Shown here one piece after another: positions 1 to 11,030 of a stretch of DNA of 64,000 nucleotides. The stretch comes from Trametes villosa (lineage: Eukaryota; Basidiomycota; Agaricomycetes; Polyporales; Polyporaceae): NCBI GenBank assembly GCA_002964805.2, contig PUDQ02000003.1, positions 930,001 through 994,000 of the forward strand, written 5' to 3'. Within the stretch, counting starts at the first letter, position 1, and each line of letters begins with the position of its first letter. Both the position numbers and the translations under genes were made by a program. Below the pieces are notes generated by a model. That model did not search any database, had not been told where the DNA came from, and was given only the letters and a program-made list of their open reading frames with translations.

Positions 1-3000
1 TCATAAAAACCGTCGAGAGGCTGCACTTCTATGTAGTCCAGGATGCGAAGGAGAACTTCAGGCAGCAGGAAAGCGTGGTGCATGGGTCGAAAGCTCTGCC
101 AGGAATAGTACGTGGGCCCACCGCAGACACGACAACGGTACCGTTCGGTGTACAATGTCGATGGAGTCCTGCACAACGCAAATTTGCAAACTTTGCCGCG
201 ATGAGCAACTCCAAGTTCGACCCTTATATTACGTAACGCCCGCCTCTTAGATCTGAGAATGAAGGTATGTACTGAAGCTGTCATACGCTACTTACTACAC
301 GAGCTACTAAACTAGTAATCAATATGGATACAGTAATCGGACCTGGTGTCCGAGGAGAACATCATAGGCATAGTATCAGCGCGGTGATGGAGGAATCGAA
401 GAAGAGTCGCGCGATTTCGAGAAACTGGGGAACGAAAGTAGCGCAATCATAGTAACGCTGTATAGCGCGGGCATAAAACGTATCGACCTCTGCCGCACAC
501 ATGGTGGGCACAAATGGTGGGAAAGTGCAACTCGTCATCTTGCAGACGATCCTGAAGCAAACGGGAGGTGGCGGCCAGTATACAGATTTGACGGCTTACA
601 CGCCCCTCCCTAATGTTTAAATGAATTGCTATCAGCAATCCGCACTCGGCGGGATGTTGTCTTCCGACGCGGAGATAGGTCTCACGCGCTCACGATGATG
701 CTCAAGTATATGCGGGCGGCCGCATGTGCCTACAGAATGGCGGGACCGGTGTCGATGTTCGCACAGATTTCCCTCCGGATGTGGCGGAGGGCGGACTCCA
801 GCGCCAAAACAGCGATCCCGCATTGCTCTGCCGCCGACGGTGGCGTCCGTTGAGGAGGCACCCCATGCCACCGCGGCAGTCACTTCTTGCCATCTGCATT
901 TGTGGTGCCTGTATCCGAGCATGAGCACGCGGCCGCACGAGCAATGAGTACGATAATACCATGGCTTGCTTGTTTGCTTGACTTGTGGCCAGTGCGTCCT
1001 CGCGTCATCCGAGCGGCTGCGCTCTGAGGTTGGCTATGATCCAGGGAATTGTTGGAAATTGATGAGATGAATGTGGCAGGATGTAACGTACCCTGTAGCA
1101 GGGCGACATGCGGAGCAGGCACAGGTACACTTGTGTAAATATGCCTTGTGGTTGTCGGGACAGTAAGAGCGTGGTGGGCTGGAGTGCTGCATGCATTGGG
1201 GAGTTAAGATGCACCCCCGCCACCCGCTCTGAAATACTTCAACAGCGAGGGCGATGCGCGAGAACGGGCGGAAGGGGGATATGTGGCGAAAACATACGGG
1301 CACGCATCTGCGAAACGCCTGTCGTCCCAGCTACGGCAGGAGTCGGGATGCGCAGCGTGCTTCTCGATGAACCCAAGGAAACATCGTACAGCCAGAGACT
1401 GTAGAGGGTAAGTGGCGGGCGGGCGATGGCGCTCGCGCCCACAAACAGTCATCCGACGTCGCGCGACGCGGTGCTCGTTTACGCGACGAGTCAACGGCGA
1501 GCGGGCCACGCGTCCTCCACGCGCCGCGTGTCGCGTCCGGCTGGCCGTATGTCGAGTCGGTGCAGAGCCCGGCACTCCGGGGATCCTAGGGCGGGCCTCC
1601 GCGTGCCGGACGCACTGGCCGATTCCGGGAGGGCGATGGGCGGGGGAGGACGGAAGAGGAAACGCGTACACGTGGGATCAGACCGCACAGACGTCGGAGA
1701 GCATGGCATAGGAGCGAGAAGGCTCGGCGGAAGGAGGGGGGAGATCGTGCGGGAGCGCCGATGCGCGGCTGGGCTTGGTGCGGCTGTGAGGCCTCTTGCG
1801 ATAAATGACATCTCCTTTTTGGGGGGATTATGTACTTGAAAGCGCAATTTATCGGAGATCGAGAGGCTGAGGGCGCGGGATGGGGAGTGGGGCCGGCGGC
1901 GAGGGGTGAGGGGTGAGGGAACGGCGGCGAGGGATGAGCAGCGGTGGTGGGGGACTGGGGAGCATCCACCCCGTTGCTCATGCATATTGACGGCCTCAAC
2001 GCAATGCGTTGTCCGTAGGTACAACGTCGCATCAGAAGGCGACCCTTCGTTAGTACTCGATGGCGACCAATATAACAATGGTCAAGTACAAGACCTCACG
2101 GGCGCTTATTATGGTAATACCTTCGTATATCCGCCGTTGGGTTGTCGCACTCGTTTCCTGGATTTGGATTCCCAGGTACTGGGGAAGCAGATATTATGAA
2201 CTGGATATTTTCGACGAGCGTGTAGGACTGCCAAATACAAGTGAGTTCAAAAGCCGATGTCGGAATGCTAAATAGGAATGCCATGAGGATCACGGTGCTT
2301 CCGCTCGCCCGGCCTTCGCGAAGCACGTTGGCCCAGCTGCCTCGTCTCAGGAAGCCTAAAGCAGAAAACCTAAGGCTAAGATGTGGAGGTCGTCCGTCAT
2401 CCTGCGAAGCCGTCCGAATATTAGTGGCCGCTCAAGAAGCCCTGAAAGCCGCGCTGCGGACCTGGCGCTCATGTGCACCGGCCAGGGTCTCGCACAGCAA
2501 CAACGGCAAAAATACGGTCAGTATACGATCCCTTGCACCGCATACCGCCTCGAAAATGACTTGGCAGAAGGCATACCTGTCAGAAGTGCTGGCACGAGGT
2601 GCAGGGGCGTAGCTCCAAAATACGCCCAGGATTGTGCAGGATAGGACAGTAAAAGGAAGTGGGGGCCCGTTCGAGGGCTCCTCAGATCATCCTCACAGAA
2701 ATTCACAAGGTCAACACATATTTCCGACCATTCTCACTCTTGCGCTTGCCTGGTCGGCACCATGGTCACCAGGGCGCCTCAGCCCCGCTGAAGCGTCCTG
2801 GAGACCACGCCAACTACAAAGACATAAGGAATAACTTACCGGTACAATGATTTTACCCTCTCGCCGTCTGTACAATTCACAAGGCGAGGGAGATATCGAA
2901 GTCGAACATGGGCGCCTATTGCTCTAGCCTAGCGACGAGGACAAGAGAGCTTTCACAAGCCGCCATGCGCAACGGCCGACATTCTGACAGGAGAAAGGGA

Positions 3001-3660
3001 GTGCATAAGCATCTAATATCAGCACATTCGAGCTTCACGAACCAGGTTACGGCGTACCGCAACGCCGTTAATGTGACCACCAAAGACTCGGTGTGTGAGA
3101 GATCTGGGAGATTTCGTTGAGCATACCCCGCTTCTGAACGGGCGATCCGACTTACCATGAACACGAGGTTCTCTGAACGGCGGAAGTCGTTCATTTTGCA
3201 GTAATGATCAGCGGTGAGCTTCGTCGAATCCACGACGAGCCTCGACGATGGTGACTGTGCGTACACAAGTGCAACAAGCGCCCATAATCTTCTCGCCTTC
3301 CCGCAACTAAGTATGATTTAGTAGACGGACGACCTCGCTTGCACACGGCGGCAGATACACTTTCGCAAAAACTGTATTCCAAGACGGACGGATACAAGTA
3401 CAATCGGGGGCACGAAATGATACACATCGGAATCGCAAACAATTTTACAACTAACAACTGCAACGGGCGCGCGGTCGGGCCACCTGAGGCCTCTCTGCCG
3501 CCGCCGCTACGGAGTCTTTGAGCTTGAGCTTCGAACGTGAGGCTTGATATGTACAACACACGCTCGCCCCTGGCCGGACGTACGCGGAGGAACGGAAAGT
3601 CTTCGCTCGAGATAGCGGGTGCCCGCCCACGAACGAGCGGGTCGACCTGGGCCTCTGGCG

Positions 3661-3684
3661 CGTCGGCGTCGGCGTCGGCGTCGC
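3661..3684. repeat. CGTCGG hexanucleotide microsatellite
   Basis: About four tandem copies of the hexamer CGTCGG, followed by a G-rich tract. It lies in non-coding sequence of the gene-poor left region. Confidence 0.8.
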
Positions 3685-4702
3685 GGCGGGGGCGTGGGGA
3701 TTCGACAGCATTGGCGATGAGAACGGAGGGGGGAAGGGGGTGGGGACGAGAACGAAATCGAAATCGAGTGCGAGCATATTTGGATAGCGGATCAGAGCAT
3801 TGGAGAGGGAGATTTGTTTGGATGTGGTGGGGATGAAGGGGGTTGATGAAGACGACTACGGGGAGCCGGGGGAATTGCGAACGGTATTGAGAGCGGTGTG
3901 GGGGTGTTTCGGCCGGTGAGGCATTGGTGGAAAGGCGGGAGGCGGGGTGTTGGCGGGCAGGTCATTGGGCGGCGGTAGGTCGGCGGAGGCGCAAGCGGGG
4001 CAGGCGGTAGACGTGGAGGACGAAGCGGAAGGGCGTTTGGCGTAAAGCAGCCGAATAAAATAACGAAGCTGATGGCGGGAAAGGTGAATGGCGGATGGCG
4101 AAAGGTCACGAGGGCGTCCACGACGATATCCAAGAAAGGAACACGAGAAGAAGAGGCACGCATAGCGCGGCGACCCGCAAAGTCAATTCAACCGCAAAGC
4201 CACATCAGACGGACCCGGAGGCGCCACCGCGTGAACCGGGGCGGGACGAAGCCAAACGCGAAACGCGGAGCGCCAAACACGGCGAAACCGAGACAAGGGG
4301 GAAAGGGGAGTAGGGAGAAGGGGGGAAAGGGGGATGGAGGAAACGCCTGCCCAGATCCGCGAGCCCTCCGCGACGCGCCCGCGAGGGGGTCCATAACCTT
4401 CGCACGCGCCTCTTGCGGGTTCGCTCTTCCTTCTTGCGACGATCCACCGCGGTACAGCACGCCACACACTGCGGCCGGCCCCAGACAAGCGCGAAAGCCG
4501 AAGATGGTAGGAGAGCTCGGGGAGTAGGAACGAGGCCAGGCGCGAGGCAGGACGTCTTGACGGATGGGGTCGCGCGCGGGAATGCGGCAGGACATTGGCT
4601 ACGAGAACGGGAACGGGGACATCCGCGAAGGGCGTCCGGGAGCATTGACGGCGCCAGGATCCGCGCGCCGAGCCTCGCATGCCTTGAATGCGCCAGGAAG
4701 AG

Positions 4703-4710
4703 TATAAAAG
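4703..4710 (+). promoter_or_regulatory. Isolated consensus TATA box (TATAAAAG)
   Basis: A perfect TATAAAAG on the plus strand, followed by GC-rich sequence and a possible GTGAGA splice donor near 4789. No plus-strand gene follows it. Downstream sequence runs antisense into the 3' end of the minus-strand F-box gene. It could drive a non-coding or antisense transcript, or be chance. Confidence 0.25.
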
Positions 4711-5025
4711 GGGGAGGAAGGTCGCGGCGGGCATCCGGATCGCCCATCGATCACAGCGCGCGCGCGCGGTCACGCCCTGCGAGGAAGGTGAGACGCGCGC
4801 GCGGGAGGCGAGAATTGCTGCTCTCGGTAGGCGCAACGCGTTCTGCCTTGCTGCCCGTCCTCGCCCCTCATCGTAGACGGGGTGCGGAAACCACGAGGTC
4901 GGTCAGGCCTCCTCGTCGCGCGGTATATTAACCAGCCGCCCTTCGCCCGCCTCCCCCTTCCCCGCTTTCCCCCTCACCCTGCCTCGCCGTCCGCTCGCCG
5001 AACCGCTTACACCTCTTCCCCCCGC

Positions 5026-8000
5026 TCAGTTCGCCTCCACAGCCTCAACCACCGTACTCGTCCGCCTCTCCGCGGGAGCGTCGGGTTGCACGATACGAGC
5101 GCCTGGGGACGACGACCTAGGAATGCTCTTCGCCAGCGACGGGAGGAGCGCGTCCGTCACGTCGTCTGGCCGCATGCGCTTCCCGGACCCGGGGGCTTCG
5201 CGCTCAACCAGCTCAAGCTCCTCGCTCGACCGCTTCCTCTGCCTCGACGGCGAGCTTGCGGGAGACGCAGGAGCTTTCCCGACTGGGGCCGGTGCAGCGG
5301 GTGACGTTGGCGACGAGGGTACGCCCTCGTACGAGCCGTGCCGTCTTGCCCGCTTCGGAGGCGTTCCGCCACGTTCTGACTGCTCCGTAGAGATCGGGAA
5401 CGCGACCCCCGAGTGCACTTGATCGAACGCGTCGTTATCGAGCTCCGTCGAGGGCCGTTTCCGCGACGCGGGAGCTAGAGGCGTCGCCGACGCGTCGGTC
5501 GCAGGGGTGTCGGATTCAGGCACAGATATCGTTGCGGACAGCGACAACGAGGTCGCGTCGTCGCCTCGCTCAGACTCGCCGTCTTCGTCCAGCGACTCGT
5601 CTTCGCTACCGTCGAGGTCATCGTCTTCATCGCCTTCGCCCTCGGCGAGCTCAGGCTCAGACGGCGCGTCTTGGATTTTGATCTGCACCGGGGGGTTCGG
5701 GTTCGTCGGCACGGGAGCCTGTGCCACCACTGCGCTCGGGTGCAGCTGGGCTTGCGTAGGGACGGTGCTACCCGGCGCCATGTTCGCACTCAGCATCGCC
5801 CGCTCACAGATAGAGCATTGACACTGATAAAGAGGTGCACATGCCTCGCGCCACGCCTACACAGCAAGTATTGAGCGTCACGGATCGAATGAGCAACCTG
5901 GCAGAAAAAGGTACGCACGTATGAGAAGGCCTCGCCGCTGTAGTATGGCATGTGCTGCGCGGTCACAGGTACGTAAGGAATAGGACGCAGCAGCTCTGGA
6001 GATCCGAGAATAGGCGAGCTGGGGACGGGTGGCGCAGCAGCCATAGGAGACGATGCAACGGCCTCGTCCTCCTTGCCGCTAGGAGGAGGCGACGGCGTCG
6101 TGTGCAGTGTAGTCGTCGAAAGGACGGGGCTCGTCGTGTGTGAGCCGCTCGAGTGGGACGACGACGACGAGTCGTCTTCGTCCCTCTCCTTCGCCCGCCG
6201 GCGCTCCGCGAGACGCGCGTTGACCCGTCGCTCGAGCCAGTCGATGCCATTGTACCATGCCGACTCGTCACGAAGCTCCCGCATCACGTCCTCCAGGCTC
6301 ATCCGGTTGGCCTTGCCAACAGGGTCTGTCCCGTCGGCAGCGCACTCCATGACGAGCTTCCGGACGATGTTGCGCATGGGTGGCACAAGAATCTCGCGCA
6401 TCTGCCGTGAGAACGCCCGGTAGGTTTGCTCGCACAGAGCATATGTCGGAGGGATAGGCCCAAGGTGTGTCTTCGGTCGCGGATGTTCGAGTTCCTGAGC
6501 CTCGTCGCCCTGGCCGTCTTCCAGCGCACCCTCGTAGACCGCTCGTCGATTCCAGGGACACGGGTGCAGCGCCGGCGCCAGGCGTGGGCGTCCGTTAGCG
6601 GTGTTGTGGAACCACTCGTCTGCTGGGCTAATCCAATGGCCGTCGAGGATCCGGTTCCGCGCCCAGTCGTTGATCGCCAGGTCCCGAATGCCGCCCGCGT
6701 CTTCCGTAAGGCTGAGCATCTCCGGGTCCTCCATTTCGTCGTCGCTGAGCTCTTCGTCGCTGTTGTAGGCCTCCCCGCTCTCCGCTCGCGAAGCGAATCG
6801 AGACGCAGCCAGCGCCTGCTGCAGCATGTCGTTCAGCTTCGTATGCGAACGCAGCCAGTGCTTCTCTTCCGCGACCTGGAGCACCTCGTGGATGGCGCCC
6901 TCTCCTAGGTCAATGAACGACTCTACCGACTGACGCGTCTCCCAGTCGAGCGACGCCCATCTGCTGCTGTTGACGGCGATGCGCCACTCCGGACGCGTGC
7001 TGACACGGAGCCAAAACATCTGTGCGCGACACTGCCGGCACGTCGACTCGACACCCGGCCACGTCTGCTTGTCCTCATTCTCCACGCAGCAAACTGGCAC
7101 GCCCTGCGTGTACTCCTCCTCCAGCTCCGCGCGTGGAGCTTCCCGTAAGCAGACTCCGCAGAACGCCGACGCCTTGCGGTGTTCCTTGCAAAGGAGGATC
7201 GTGCCAGTGTACGGGGTTTTCGACGAACGCTTGTGGCTGCCGGCGCCGAGGCCTTCGGAGTTGTAGGGGGTGTTGATCCGGCATACGGCGCAGGACCCGG
7301 CGAGGAGAGTGTGGAAGTGGGAGTACATGCTCACGCGAGCGAGAACGGCGTTGTTGTTGGAGCCGGCGGTAGATGGGGGCGGTTGGATGAAGGAAAGGTG
7401 GTTGAGGGCGTTGTGAGGGTCGAGAACAGCGCAGGCCTTGTTCCAGAACGGATGATGCTCAACTATAACATGTGTCAGTTGATGCATCTATGGGCAACTG
7501 CGAGAGTAGAGCGGACCCGGTACGAGTCGGGTAGAGCGGAGCAGGCTCAGGTAGCCGAACGATAGTAAGCTGTTGCCCATCGTTTGCCGGTGGAGTCGCG
7601 TCGTCGTGCGTTGCGACAGCCACAAAGTTGACACAACGCAATGCACGGCGCCACCGCACTTCGGACACCCAAGGACCCATGCATCCTCAACCCATACCTT
7701 TCGAAAAGCTCGCTGAAGACCAGGGGACACGCAAGGCTAGGAATGTGCTAGCCACACGCGGTACCCGGCACGACGCCTCAAGAATCTCACCGACCAACAC
7801 GGCGCCCATCTCCGTAGTCTAGGGACTCTGGCACGCCATAGATCTCGTCCCACAGCTCGCACGCCGAGACAATGACAAAGGAGATCCGCTGACATGCGAG
7901 CTGTGGTACAAATTCCATAGGCGTGTCGGAGGTTCTGGGGAGGGTGGTCGTTCGCCGTGCATCCGCCCAACAGACGCTATAGCCACGACAGACACGCCCG

Positions 8001-8854
8001 GATTCCAGAACCTCTGACACGCCTCGGAATATGTCCCAAGCCTCGTATGTCAGAGCAGCGACAGAGGTAGCTCTCTGACATGCAGGCTGAGGTGCATATG
8101 CCCTGGCTGTGCCCGGGGTTCTAGACATAGCGGTTGCTTGCCATGTTCTATTGTCCAAGGGTGGGTGCCCTACCCGCCGCATATAAGACGTATGTGCCGC
8201 GGGCTCCCAAGGAGAGGAAGATGGGCGCGGTCTATCAACCTCAAGATCCCTGAGGGAATACGGGGATAGGAGAGTATCGCGGCTCAGGTAGGGGTGGTTC
8301 ATGAGGACTCGCGAGCTGTCTGTGCAATTCCTGGACGCTGTTGCGTGCATCCCAACAATGGCCAGAGGTTCTGCTCGCAAGCGACTACGAAGCGGGGAAC
8401 TTCTTGTGCAATCATGCCGTACGGCGTCGCGTCCGCCGCCTCATGCAACACACCAGAATCACGAAGCATACACTCACGGTGAGGCTTCCACGTCGGGAAG
8501 ATATCCATAACCCTCTCCATCTCGCGCGCGTCCCGGAGCGTCGTGAACGCGAAGCGTTGGGGCCATGACTGAGGGGCGTCCCATGTGTGTGGGCAGAAGC
8601 CCGTGCTTGAGACATCGAGGAGGTAGTGAGTCGCGATCAGCCTAGACGGGCGGGTAAGCGAGGCGGTGGCGCGGTCTATAGCATGCGACATACCTGACGA
8701 TCTCGGCGGGGAGGTCGAGCCACGATCGCGCGGTCTTGCCCTTGCAGGGAGTATTCATGGGGCGGAGGTCGCTCGGGGACGTGTGGTGGTTGTTCGAGAC
8801 GACGCCGAGGATGTTGGCGACGTCGTGGGCGGCGTCGGAGGCGGTCGACGCCAT
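5026..8854 (-). CDS. F-box-like protein with cysteine-rich central region
   Basis: Four exons on the minus strand: 8694-8854, 8641-8478, 7462-5919 and 5823-5026. Together they make 2667 nt, an intact 888-residue frame. Residues about 45-110 carry an F-box-like stretch (LDLPAEIVR followed by LIATHYLLDV). The join at the long second intron gives WKPH then LEHHPFWNKACAVLD, matching the pattern I associate with basidiomycete F-box-like proteins. The middle has repeated Cys/His pairs (CAVC, CKEH, CGVC, CCVE, CRQC) that look zinc-binding. A Ser/Asp/Glu-rich low-complexity tail follows, and a further CQCSIC cluster starts exon 4. F-box proteins usually bring substrates to SCF ubiquitin ligases; that role is inferred. 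Intron 2 is 1015 nt, against about 50-95 nt for the others, so the gene is easily split into two. Start chosen at the first Met of exon 1. Confidence 0.72.
7832..8111. repeat. Two tandem 94-nt imperfect palindromes inside an intron
   Basis: Unit 1 (7832-7925) and unit 2 (8018-8111) each begin CACGCC and fold back on themselves. In unit 1 the left arm 7832-7870 pairs with 7888-7925, including a perfect 12-nt core (CCACAGCTCGCA). In unit 2, 8018-8055 pairs with 8073-8111, including a perfect 9-nt block (ATGTCAGAG). The 92-nt spacer is itself closed by an inverted repeat (7919-7938 with 8005-8024, 19 of 20 matching). Similar sequence recurs after unit 2 at a 186-nt period. The whole set lies in the 1015-nt intron of the F-box-like gene. 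It could be a small mobile element remnant (MITE-like) or a structured RNA precursor. Confidence 0.7.
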
Positions 8855-9357
8855 TGCGCAGGCGTCACGGTATGCGGGATGGTGACAGATCGCGACAAGG
8901 CGCTGTCACATCCCAAATTGACCCCGACGCCAGGAACCCACATATTCCCACGCACGGACCATGTACCTCTGGGCCGGGCGGCCCGCATAATATGGGCGCC
9001 TACCAAACACCTTTGTCGGGGATTGCCGTTTGCCTCCAGCGCCTATGAGTATACTGCCTCCTTCCGAGTTCTTCGAACTTGCTTCCGGGCGGTATGCGAA
9101 CTTGTTCCGGCAGGTCAGTAACATCGCCTGAACCGGTGTAAGTATTGCCATATCCTAGAAAGCTGTCCAACTCAAGCGTAACATAGCTCACTATTGCTTC
9201 AGCCGCTTGCCAGTGAATGCATAGGGTGCCTTACACGACCCAGGCACCAAGCCACCTCAGCTATACAAGCGGCCTTTCCTCATAATAATCCACAGCTCAC
9301 CGCCGAATCGAAGAAATTTCTCATACTATCTGAGCGTCCTCAACGAAACTCCCAACA
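8855..9357. other. Divergent intergenic region between F-box-like and PL14-like genes
   Basis: About 500 nt that must hold the promoters of the minus-strand F-box-like gene and the plus-strand lyase gene. A TATACA-like element at 9262-9267 lies 96 nt before the lyase start. I see no further gene. Confidence 0.5.
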
Positions 9358-10513
9358 ATGGCCAACATAGCAGCTCTCCTCTCCGTTCCTGAATCGCGAA
9401 TTCTACTGGGATTTACTACCTCAACTCTCGTCACCACACCACGGGTCTCCATCGTTCCCTTGGCCGACAAGGCGCTCGGCGTACACAAGGTGACATCCGC
9501 GACAACTCACAATCTCGTCCAGCCTCCCATCCCGATCAACGGCGATGAAACCCAGTGCGCATGGGAGGCCGTATTTTTGCAGGGGAGCATCAACCCAGGG
9601 AACAAAACTGCGCCACCTGGCGGCTTCGGATTCTACTTGCGCGGCCCGCCGGATTTTGCGCAAGGTCTGAGCGACCCCGCGGTGAACACGGAAGTCGTCC
9701 TGAGCTACGACGTCCTATTCGAAGAAGGCTTTGGCTTTCAAAAGGGTGGAAAACTGCCCGGGATATGTAAACCTCCTCGCTCTACTCAACGTTACTCCGT
9801 GCACTGACGCATATATCAGACGGCGGAGCGGGAGATTCTGCGTACGGATGCACCGGGGGACGACAGACCGACCGGTGCAAGTGCTTTAACCTGCGTCTAA
9901 TGTGGAGGTAAGTCTTTCGCAGGAGTTTACTGCTTAACCCGGGCTAATGCACCTTCTTGCCATTATTCAATGCAGAGAAAACGGAGTCGGAGAGCTCTAC
10001 GCATACGTCCCGCACTCCGAGACCAACACCCAGCGCCTCCTCGCCGTCCCGCCTCGATCCATCCAACATCCCGACTACGGATTCTCTGTCGGCCGCGGAG
10101 CGTGGACGTTTACGCCTGGACGCTGGACACACGTCACGGAGCGTGTCAGAATCAACGATGTTGGCCAGGAGAACGGTGCGTCTGTCGTCGATTCATCCGT
10201 GGGTTGGCTGGCTTAGCTGGAAACGAAAGGCGAGATCGAAGTGCTCATCGACGAAAAGTCCGTGATCCTCGCTACCGGTCTCGTCCTACGTACTCCAGAG
10301 GGGCCAGACGCGCGTGTGCAGGGCCTACACTTCCAGACCTTTTTTGGAGGTGAGTATATGCTGTCCATTCGAATCCCTCTCGCTCACCGCTAAGGTGTAG
10401 GCCATAGCGCGGACTGGGCATCGCCGAAAGAACAGCGCGCCTGGTTTGCGAACATCTCCGGAGCCATCCTCAAACCGCTATCGGAGGCGGGAGCTCATCA
10501 CGACGAATTGTAA
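9358..10513 (+). CDS. Polysaccharide lyase family 14-like (alginate/glucuronan lyase fold) protein
   Basis: Five exons (9358-9766, 9820-9907, 9976-10175, 10230-10349, 10401-10513) give 930 nt and 309 residues with phases agreeing at every join. Fungal PL14-like landmarks are present: KLPGIYGG across the first join, AYGCTGGRQTDRC, FNLRLMWR, GELYAYVP, the block PDYGFSVGRGAWTF, RVRINDVGQENGEIEV across the third join, and near the C terminus GLHFQTFFGG then DWASPKEQRAWF. The family cleaves polyuronides by beta-elimination; the substrate here is unknown. No obvious signal peptide is seen, as in many fungal members, so an intracellular or cell-wall recycling role is possible. The acceptor before exon 4 (AAAG) is weak but is the one that restores NGEIEV. 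Confidence 0.85.
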
Positions 10514-10927
10514 CGCATTGCCGTTCAGTTTCCCACTCGAGCGTCTTGGTTCGTCTGAGTAACGTTGTGTGTAACAGCGACTGGCTCGGTATATGCACGC
10601 CCGTAGACGCCTATACCCAAGCGCAGCCTCGGCGCCCTTGCCCGGTCGCAATATGATACCACCTCCAGTACTGGCAAATGTGTCAAGCTTGTCAAGGCTC
10701 GGCGCTCGGCGCTCAATGCGCGATGACTACACTTACTCGTCGGACTCGACGCCGCCGGCGCCGGTGCTGATATCCTAACACAGAACGACGACGTTCACCG
10801 GCGTTTCCATAAGCATCCGCATCGGCATAGCTTCCGTGTCTCAACATCAGCGACCTCAGGGAATTGCGCGGTACTGCGCTTCTGGACCTACCTGGAGTAG
10901 TAATTGCTAGCACCTTCGCACTGAATC

Positions 10928-10956
10928 CCGATACCGGGGTTAAAGATACGTATAAA
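10928..10956 (+). promoter_or_regulatory. CCG-ATAC-CGG site plus TATA box of NmrA-like gene 1
   Basis: CCGATACCGG at 10928-10937, then 13 nt, then TATAAA at 10951-10956, 80 nt before the start codon. The same arrangement precedes the other three NmrA-like genes in the window. CCG-N4-CGG is a known type of site for Zn2Cys6 regulators. Confidence 0.65.
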
Positions 10957-11030
10957 GGTAGCGAGCCGCGAACATCCCAAACCACTCTCAGATCAACAGA
11001 CAGCGCCTACAACACAGAATAATCACAGCA

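Larger units (their letters stand above)
1..5025. other. Gene-poor region at left edge
   Basis: I find no gene here that I can support. Reading frames are short, disagree between strands and lack the exon-to-exon phase agreement seen in the genes further right. About 3700-4330 is strikingly purine-rich on the plus strand (many GGGGA and GAAGG runs), which opens long but biased reading frames on both strands. The stretch 4340-4900 is very GC-rich and includes a short alternating CG run near 4757. A minus-strand stretch near 3150-3266 ending in a good GTAAGT donor could be a leftover exon but cannot be joined to anything. Confidence 0.6.

Noticed and set aside
3190..3250. Possible tRNA B-box (GTCGAATCC)
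   Set aside because: No matching A-box or acceptor stem around it. Scanning by eye found no convincing tRNA or rRNA gene in the window; tRNAscan-SE would settle this.
2916..3266. Minus-strand frame containing MNDFRRSENLVFM before a GTAAGT donor
   Set aside because: Good donor, but no second exon and no recognisable family.
5507..5821. Plus-strand Ser/Asp-rich frame
   Set aside because: It is the antisense shadow of the acidic/Ser-rich tail of the F-box-like protein.
7459..7680. An alternative first exon for the cysteine-rich protein (start at 7680, donor near 7520)
   Set aside because: It also joins in phase, but the upstream F-box-like exons give a family-like junction and a complete frame, so the longer gene is preferred.
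7787..8380. Minus-strand 197-codon frame with repeated EAWDIFRG / ELWDEIYG-like phrases
   Set aside because: The repetition comes from the two palindromic DNA units; the frame lies in an intron and has no independent support.
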